Below are positions 57,801 to 64,000 of a stretch of DNA of 64,000 nucleotides, one piece after another. Position numbers and translations under genes: made by a program. Source of the DNA: Litoditis marina (lineage: Eukaryota; Nematoda; Chromadorea; Rhabditida; Rhabditidae). Each line of letters begins with the position of its first letter. Positions within the stretch are counted from its first letter, which is position 1. The stretch spans positions 11,941,690-12,005,689 of the forward strand of contig OZ038440.1 in the NCBI GenBank assembly GCA_964036275.1, in the 5' to 3' direction. Below the pieces are notes generated by a model. That model saw only the letters and a program-made list of their open reading frames with translations. It was not told where the DNA came from and did not search any database.

Positions 57801-59959
57801 AGACGTTGTTACAAATATGCGTATAGATTTTGTGCCTGCTGCTGGTAAAAACTAAATATGTATTCGTGCCTCTGAAAAGAAAAGACTAATGATGTTTCTG
57901 AACATAAGAAATGTCCCCCAACCTAAAAAAATTCCTTTGCTTCATCATTCTAGAAAAAAGGAGGTTCAAAATGACCTTTAGGACATATTTTCACTGAAAA
58001 AAGTCATCTGAAAACTAATGAGGTTACTGTAAGTGTGCATGAGCCTGTGGAATATTGATTGATTGATTTATTTAAATGCAAGCATGTGATATACAAGAGG
58101 AGAAAATAAAACATCGGCATTAGGAAACGAAAACATTCAAATGCGGAAATAAGAGTGGGAAATCGTGGAACATCATTTGGTGATTACCAGTAAATAAAAA
58201 GAAAACAATATAACAGCACAGAATACATATAAAACAACTCACAAGTACGAAGGAAATAATTTGGGCCAATAACACAGGATGAACAGAAAAACAGTAGAAG
58301 TCTCATTTAAATGCATTCACCTAAAGTGCCTTTTTGCGGCTGATAACGACATCGGTATTTTGGATTTCTTGCTCAATTTCAAGTATTTGGATCCAGCCCG
58401 TACTGTGAAAAACTTGGCACGTTGGCTAGTTTTTGGGGTGTGAAAACTGAATTTCGCGCTAGAACCCCTAGTACGTGAAGGTTTGAACGTGAAAAAGTCT
58501 GTTGCACTTAATCCACATTGTCCAGTTATGATTTTATGGATCATAATGAGGTCTGTCGTATTTCTTGTAGATTCTAAAGTGACCAATTCGAGTTTCCTAT
58601 TTCTAAATGCGGAACTAGGGATTTTACAATACGTATAGCCACCCAAACGGAAAAACAACTTTCTAGTGAAGTCGTTCTGAACTGATTCAAGTTTCTTAAC
58701 AAACCCGCTATCTGAGTTGAACACAGTAGTACCGAATTCAACCATTGGTCGGACATAAGTTTTATACGCTTTTAGCCAAACATTCTTATTCCGAGTTTTC
58801 AAAACTTTGAAAAGATTGTATGTTCGATGCTTTGCGGAATTGATGATATGTTTCACATTGTCTTTAAATGAAAGGTTTTGATTTAGCAAAAACCCGAGAT
58901 CTCGAACATTTTGATCTACTTTTCTGAGATCTATGCCGTTCATTTCGTAGGTTTGACTTGGGTTTTTGGCGCCTAAATGTATAGTGAATGCCAAATTTAT
59001 AAATTTCTGTCTCTCGCCGGAATCGAACCTGCGAGCAAAAGATTTGTAGCAAAGCGCTAACCACTGCGCTATTAGAGCACATAACGGTCAAGCTTTAGAA
59101 TCGAAGACATGCGTGCGTACACAGCGGAAAGTGAGATATACAGTACCCTCCCGCCTTTCCGTTGGCAACGACTATAAGACACTTGTTTTTTCTACTGATA
59201 GTGGAAGACCCCAATCTACAGACCATTTATACATCTTATCAAGGCATTTCTGCAACTCCTCATTACTTTCGCCGTTACTGAAAGATTTGAACACTTTCGT
59301 GTCATCAGCAAAAACTTTACAGCGCATAACGGGAGATTCAGTCAAAATACTAGGTAGTTCGAACGTGAATATGTTAAAAAGAATCGGAGAGAGAGAGCAC
59401 TACCTTGTGGAACTCCACTAGTTATTTCACGTGAGCTGGAAAAACTTAATTAACTCTCACGGCAAACGTGCGTTTTCTAAGATATTCTCTAATCCATGAT
59501 ACAATAGTACTATGAAATCCGAGTTTTTCAAGTTTGTTTAGCAGCATTCTGTGCGAAACTCGGTCAAACGCTTTCGAGAAATCGAAATATACTACATCCA
59601 CAGAATCTTTCTTGTCTAAAGAATAGACTACGAAATGTACCTTTAGTACGGCAAAGTGTCCCTTTTGCCTCAAATCTTCTACTTTGTAGATACTCCCACA
59701 ACCTCCAGCGCCCAGTTTGCTTCGGACCTTCCACCGACCACACAACACCTAGAAGATAACAGAAGCACATAATGAACCGAAATGAAGGTAAGCTTTCGGG
59801 TATGCATTGTATTATCTGGAACGCATTTTTGTAATAGGAGGGGGTAAGAGAGTGAAAGAGATTGGAGGTGAAGGAAAAAAGAGAATGAGCGAGGAAACGA
59901 GAACGAGCTGAAAAACTTACCCTTTCGGTGTCGAACGGTACATATTCCAATGCCGCCAT
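54807..59959 (-). CDS. Tau-tubulin-kinase-like protein kinase (CK1 superfamily)
   Basis: Ten exons join in phase: 59959-59921, 59748-59641, 57632-57511, 57146-57023, 56723-56624, 56343-56252, 56089-55955, 55697-55608, 55299-55158 and 54880-54807, for 341 residues. Kinase landmarks in order are GRWKVRSKLGAGGCGSIY (Gly loop), AVLK (ATP Lys), LKMEMEVLQKM (helix C), IGY VHRDVKPGN (catalytic loop), LSDYG in place of DFG, PLRGTLLYCSMNVHRRREQ and GRVDDLWSLLYML. This activation segment and the DPYDWE near the end are typical of nematode TTBK-like kinases, which phosphorylate Ser/Thr and are often expressed in the male germ line. It is essentially a bare catalytic domain with a short basic tail. Catalytic Lys, HRD Asp and DYG Asp are present, so it should be active. 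Exon 8 is assumed to end at ATC/GTGGGA. Intron 2 carries a LINE fragment. Confidence 0.92.
56134..56170. repeat. AGTCTTTTTCATT element, solo end
   Basis: TAGTCTTTTTCATTCCTACT then GATACCCATACAGTA matches the left ends at 47253 and 48407. It is in a kinase intron. Confidence 0.5.
58050..59638 (-). pseudogene. Non-LTR retrotransposon (LINE) reverse transcriptase, 5'-truncated and broken
   Basis: Minus-strand fragments in order: motif A VYFDFSKAFD near 59600, SGVPQGS near 59410, FADDTKVF near 59310, and a C-terminal region 58994-58317 with IHLGAKNP, LGFLLNQNLSFKDN and YVRPMVEFGTTVF. The 3' end is an A-rich (ATCA)n tail near 58050, as in CR1-like LINEs. The catalytic FADD is kept, but the frame is broken by a (TC)n expansion near 59395 and by the inserted repeat at 58981-59176; the N-terminal part is absent. 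It lies in kinase intron 2 on the same strand as the kinase. Not restored here. Confidence 0.82.
58981..59176 (-). mobile_element. tRNA-like repeat, copy 2, inserted in the LINE
   Basis: Nearly the same ~190 bases as 23737-23924, flanked by TA on both sides. It interrupts the reverse transcriptase between motif C and the IHLG segment. It contains AGTGGTTAGCGC and GGTTCGATTCCGGCGAG on the minus strand. Confidence 0.7.
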
Positions 59960-60540
59960 ACACGACCGCCGTTGAAGGTGGAACTGTCGAAGAAATAATC
60001 GGTGGTAAGAATTGCACGTTAAAAGCTTGCTTTCCTGTTAGCGAAATTTTCCATTTAAGTGAAAAACTTCTCGTTTTCATGCTTATAGGTAAACCTGTTT
60101 ACCAAACTGTTGAAAAGACCTGTGACCATTCGAGTCTGCTTTTAATAGTGGGATGGGTCGGAGGCGTTTTTTCATGCAGTTCTCGAGTTCTCTTTTTTAT
60201 CTGATTAGCAAGTGCGAAACTCTTTGAATGAAGTAAAAAGATGAATAAATGGTTAAAAAATGAAAAAAAGTGAACAAATAAATAAAACACCTTCGTTCAT
60301 TTTCTGTTGGTAGAAGGAATGCGATGCTCGGAAATCAGCGGACACATATTATTAGTTTTATAGAAATGTAAAACGTATTATTAGTTTTCTAGAAATGTAA
60401 AATGTGTCGAACTGAGGTCTTTTGTGGACAAGTAAACAATATGTCGATGACTAACCCTGCTTCTGATTTTTTTCTGACGTGTTCTTTACTTCTGAATAAT
60501 ATTTCTAAGAACACTGGTGTAAGAAGCAAACAACTCTTAC

Positions 60541-60623
60541 CTGTCGAGCGGAATGTGAATCCCGCGATTCTTCTCCAACGAACTGAGATGCTGCTTTAGC
60601 GTGGGCAGCGTATCGCCCGTTTT
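60541..60623 (-). other. Orphan exon candidate
   Basis: Between a GCTGTAG acceptor and a GACAG/GTAAGA donor one frame reads TGDTLPTLKQHLSSLEKN and RGIHIPL with worm-preferred codons. A second open frame (ENGRYAAHAKAASQFVGEE) can join in phase to 60200 downstream. Neither connects convincingly to the kinase exons. It may belong to a decayed gene or to 5' untranslated exons. Confidence 0.3.
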
Positions 60624-60698
60624 CTACAGCGAGCCCCTGGTGGTGGTGGTGGAACAGAATAGAATTTGTATAAAAAACGCATTTAAAGTGAGAAATGA

Positions 60699-61067
60699 TT
60701 AGTAAAAAGTGGGGGAACCAACAAATGTGTGAGTTGTGTTTGGTTCGACCTCGATATCAGCAAAAAGTGAACGATACGAATTGCTGTGATACTATAGCAG
60801 AAGTATTCTGCAAAAAAAGAACAATAAAAATATTGCACAATGGTTCACGAAGCCCGCATGATATTTCAGAAATTGCCGAGGGGTATTTCATGTGTACTTT
60901 GACGACATGCGTGCGTTGTGAACCATTGTGCAACATTTTTATTGTTCTTTTTTTGCAGAATACTTCTGCTATAGTATCACAGCAATTCGTATCGTTCACT
61001 TTTTGCTGATATCGAGGTCGAACCAAACACAACTCACACATTTGTTGGTTCCCCCACTTTTTACTAA
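60699..61067. mobile_element. DNA element with 150-bp inverted repeats
   Basis: Positions 60699-60848 and 60918-61067 are almost perfect reverse complements, starting TTAGTAAAAAGTGGGGGAAC. The 69-base centre is unique and encodes nothing. Ends carry TA on both sides. Length and structure fit a non-autonomous Tc/mariner-type foldback element; ORFs in the arms are mirror images. Confidence 0.85.
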
Positions 61068-61079
61068 TTGTCCTTTTTT

Positions 61080-61690
61080 TGCTAGTTGTACTCCTACAAC
61101 TTCATATGTTGCCTATTCACAGAGTGGATCTTGTGAACTCATTATATTATTATGGAAATCTCAGTTTTGTGGTTGCACGAAGCCGAATGCAGACCATACA
61201 ATTGCTGGTGTTGTAATATAACGCAAGTTACTGGCTCTGTGACTATCAACAAGTGAACAAAAACGCTAAACGTTCCGATTTACATGTACACCGCTTTTAG
61301 CGGCGATAAGCGATGGGGATTGGCGCCATTGATGAATCTACAATTAGAGACACCAACTCACTTACAATATAGCCATTATTTTCAATACCACATCAAAAAC
61401 CTTCGTTGAAACTTTTTTTCATTCCTGCGTCAATTGACACACGCGTCTGGCGCCCGAACGAAACAAAATTTTCTAGGTTTTAGAGCTACCAGTACACACT
61501 ACATGTGTCAATTACTGATTGGAGCAATATTCAAACTATTCAATTGTAAGTTTCGTGTGTTTTTGTTTTGGCGCCCTTTGGCGTCTGTTCCGAGCCAGAC
61601 GATAAAATTCGATTTTGAATTTGTGGAGCTTTATTTCACATTGGGATATTCAATATCTGTTAACTTGAAACAGTTTGATTGACGATAACT
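61080..61690. other. Gap with no recognised gene
   Basis: The stretch contains isolated GGCGCC palindromes, and I see no splice-supported gene. Confidence 0.4.
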
Positions 61691-62390
61691 GATATTTTTC
61701 CAACTTTGGCGCCAATTGGCGCCAGCGCACAGTGCCAACAGAACTTTTTTGATTTTCAGATAGAGCATCTTACTGGCCATGTGATAGTTATTTAGTGTAC
61801 CGAATTTCAGACGATTCCATTGACGCTGTCGTGAGTTTGGGTTTGGGCGCCATCTGGCGCCTGGTTCGAGCGCCAGAAGAAAAATTTCAGTTTCGGAAAA
61901 CGACTTTCACACTTTCCACCAAATTATTCAATTTCTATCAGTGTTCAACATTTTAGTTGACGATAAATAGTGTTTTGCCGTTTTTGGCGCCTATTGGCGC
62001 CAGCGCCGGGCGCCAATGATGATGTATTCATTTTATATTTGGCGCGACGGGCTAAATTTTGCATTATAACTCATGTTTTAAATTTCAGCTAAATCGGTTC
62101 GGTAGTTTTTCCAATAGTGGTTTTTGGCGCCTATTGGCGCCCGCGCCCGGCGCCAATGAGGAGCTACACATCTCATATTTGGCGCGACGGGCTAAATTTT
62201 GCATTAGAACTCATGTTTCAAATTACAACTAAATCGGTTTGATAGTTTTTCCAATAGTCGTTTTTGGCGCCTATTGGCGCCCGCGCCCGGCGCCAGAGAT
62301 TACATATACATTTCATACTTGGCGCGACGAGCTAACTTTTGGCATAGAATTGATGTTCCAAATTTCAGCCAATTTGGTTCTGTAGTTTTT
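61690..62390. repeat. GGCGCC minisatellite
   Basis: Three adjacent units of about 135-145 bases (starting near 61975, 62110 and 62250) share TTTTTGGCGCCTATTGGCGC, GCGCCCGGCGCCA, TTGGCGCGACGGGCTAA and AACTAAATCGGTT. More diverged units extend left to 61690. GGCGCC recurs two to three times per unit. Confidence 0.85.
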
Positions 62391-62417
62391 CCACTACGAT
62401 GCGGACAGAATTCCGTG

Positions 62418-62466
62418 AGGGAGGAGGGAGGAGGGACGAGGGAGGAGGGAGGAGGGACGAGGGACG
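62418..62466. repeat. GGGAGGA / GGGACGA tandem tract
   Basis: About seven heptamer units of GGGAGGA or GGGACGA in a row. G-runs of three at regular spacing could form a G-quadruplex on the plus strand. Confidence 0.8.
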
Positions 62467-62700
62467 AATTACGGCGGAACTTTTCAACAACGACACGAAA
62501 CCATAACTCAGGCGAAAATAATCCGATTTGGCTGAAATTTTCACACAATGTTCAATCCGTGATTCTCTAACGTTCTCTCCTTTTAGTTTTCGAAAAAAGA
62601 ATATGTTTGAAGATTTTTGTTAATTAAAAGGAAAAAACGAGTCCGCAATGGCCAAACCAAAGACAACTCACGCAGAGCGCTTCGCGCTCCGCGCGATTAG

Positions 62701-63206
62701 CTTTTGAGATTGAACTGCATGGAATGTAAAAAAGGAGGTCAATAACTAAAGAGGGAAATGAAAAATCTAATCTCGCAATTTTCATGGGTCAAAAAAGGTT
62801 TTCTTCTGAGAAAGAACTTGCAGCAAATAAACATTACTTAAAATTTCCGAATATGATAATTTCTCACCACTGATTCGAAACTGTTAACAGAATAGAGTAT
62901 ACTAGTGAATTGAATATGCACGTGAAGTTAGCATTCTAATGAGGAAATGTGCACTTTATCTCTCTCTTCACGTTTCTGAGTTCTGCTGTGTTTAACATGT
63001 ATCACGGATTGTGCGATTGATTGAAAGTATAGCTAATTTTTGTTTCAGATACGTTTTTAGTGTTAGCGGAATGTTGTCAAAGGTTGAGCACTTATTCTCT
63101 GATTTAGCTTGTCAGGATGATCATGAAAATTGCGAGATTAGATTTTTCATTTCCCTCTTGAGTTATTGACCTCCTTTTCTACGTTCCATGCAGTTCAATC
63201 TCAAAA
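62701..63206. mobile_element. Inverted-repeat element hosting a nested MITE
   Basis: Arms 62701-62786 and 63120-63206 mirror each other (TTGAGATTGAACTGCATGGA, GGAGGTCAATAACT, AATCTAATCTCGCAATTTTC). A CACGTG MITE lies inside. Confidence 0.75.
62897..63031. mobile_element. CACGTG MITE, nested copy
   Basis: Starts TATACTAGTGAATTGAATAT with GCACGTGAAG and ends GTGCGATTGATTGAAAGTAT. The right CACGTG has become CACGGA. Confidence 0.7.
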
Positions 63207-63624
63207 GCAATCAATTATTGCTTTTTCAGAGTTTATTCAATTCAACAGGTAAAACTATGTTGATTTGTAAAACAAAAAAGTAAAAGCGCACTACAGTCCG
63301 GAAGGCCGAGGGTTTAAATCCTTTCACGGACATCATTTTTGTTTTTGTTCAACCTTTTTATGGAGTCAGGATCTCTACAGATTAACATAATTGCTTTTCC
63401 AATATATTTTAATCTATTCAAACTACCAAAAAGCGAAACAACAGCTCACTTCGCACACTCCACACATCTAGAAGTAATTGTCAAAGCAGCTAAGAACAAT
63501 GTTTCCGAGGCGATAAAATGGCTCATTTTCCACCGATTGGTCCAATATTTCAGATTAATACATAACTCTGCTATTTCTGACTATATTCCAAATTTCAGAC
63601 GAATCGGTTAAATTCGTCGGTTTT

Positions 63625-63659
63625 GCGGCCGCCGCGCCACGCGGCCGCCACGCGGCCGC
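63625..63659. repeat. Three GCGGCCGC palindromes in 35 bases
   Basis: NotI-type octamers at 63625, 63641 and 63652, separated by CGCGCCAC and CAC. This is a sharp GC island in AT-rich DNA. Confidence 0.85.
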
Positions 63660-63756
63660 TGGAAGACATTTTTGCGAGACGATATTCAGAATAACTAAAT
63701 AATAACACCGTTTTGAAAGAACAACATTTAATTTTTATATAAGTTTTTATTTATTT

Positions 63757-63898
63757 CTGCCCCCTGGGGGCGTTCAAAAATTGCGTATGCCACCCATGTT
63801 TCAGGGGACATCGCGGGCAATTGGGAAAAGTTTTCAACCAGCAATAAAAGCACCTCGGCAAAGCCTCATTGGTCACTTTACCGCCACTGCGCAAAGCT
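63757..63898 (-). ncRNA. U4 spliceosomal snRNA, third intact copy
   Basis: A 142-base match with the same 5' end AGCTTTGCGCAGTGGCGGTA, Sm site and terminal hairpin as 53044-53185, about 10 kb away. Both flanks are also conserved: the A/T-rich 3' flank ATAAATAAAAACTTATATAA, and at least 100 bases upstream, running off the window. Confidence 0.93.
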
Positions 63899-64000
63899 GG
63901 CGAGAAAATACGCCACCGACTAGCTCCTGGGTTTCCCCGTATCTAGTATGGGTTGCACAATGTGGGATTTTGTCTGACCGAAACGCTCTCTATGCCCTCC

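Noticed and set aside
60757..61041. Two ORFs sharing the same protein sequence on opposite strands
   Set aside because: They lie in the mirror-image arms of the foldback element at 60699-61067.
63290..63340. tRNA-like 3' half with GGGTTTAAATCC
   Set aside because: Only a B-box-like segment is present; no A box or pairing acceptor stem was found.

Overview
The window reads as AT-rich nuclear DNA from a Caenorhabditis-like nematode. The support is many short introns ending in TTTCAG-type acceptors, acceptors lying just upstream of several start codons with no exon in front (the pattern expected for spliced-leader trans-splicing), a pair of serpentine chemoreceptors of the Str-superfamily type, and a dense load of small palindromic and inverted-repeat elements, some ending in TTTAAA. 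All genes were assembled by hand from splice sites, reading phase and family resemblance; no search was run.

Layout. 1-4.6 kb: 3' part of a GH18 chitinase gene (+). 5.4-10.1 kb: complete 11-exon glutamine synthetase (-) with a presequence that looks mitochondrial and an intron holding three decayed copies of an exon end. 10.2-13.3 kb: repeats only, including a 470-bp TTCGAG-rich inverted-repeat element and a hairpin with perfect 50-bp arms. 13.3-14.4 kb: small secreted Tyr/Asn-rich protein ending in Gly-Lys-Arg (-). 18.3-22.7 kb: coiled-coil protein (+) that appears to use a GC-AG intron. 23.9-27.8 kb: bZIP factor with a Pro/Gln/His-rich N-terminus and acidic tail (-). 29.8-31.4 kb: repeat block with tRNA-derived SINEs. 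31.6-33.4 and 38.5-40.1 kb: two paralogous chemoreceptors (-), separated by 5 kb of repeats. 41.3-43.2 kb: small secreted or membrane protein of unknown function (-). 43.8-46.9 and 48.8-50.5 kb: two paralogous bZIP genes (-) with matching exon structures and matching promoter motifs. 52.0-53.7 and 63.8 kb: four U4 snRNA copies (-), one broken by an insertion. 54.8-60.0 kb: complete 10-exon tau-tubulin-kinase-like protein kinase (-) carrying a broken LINE reverse transcriptase in intron 2. 60.5-63.7 kb: inverted repeats, GGCGCC minisatellite and NotI-like palindromes.

The genes do not form an evident pathway. The recurrent themes are three bZIP factors sharing an unusual Ala-to-Gln change in the DNA-contact motif, a dispersed ~130-bp element that carries CACGTG near its ends (at least eight copies), and clustered U4 genes. 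Functional statements rest on motif recognition; the unknown genes are labelled as such.
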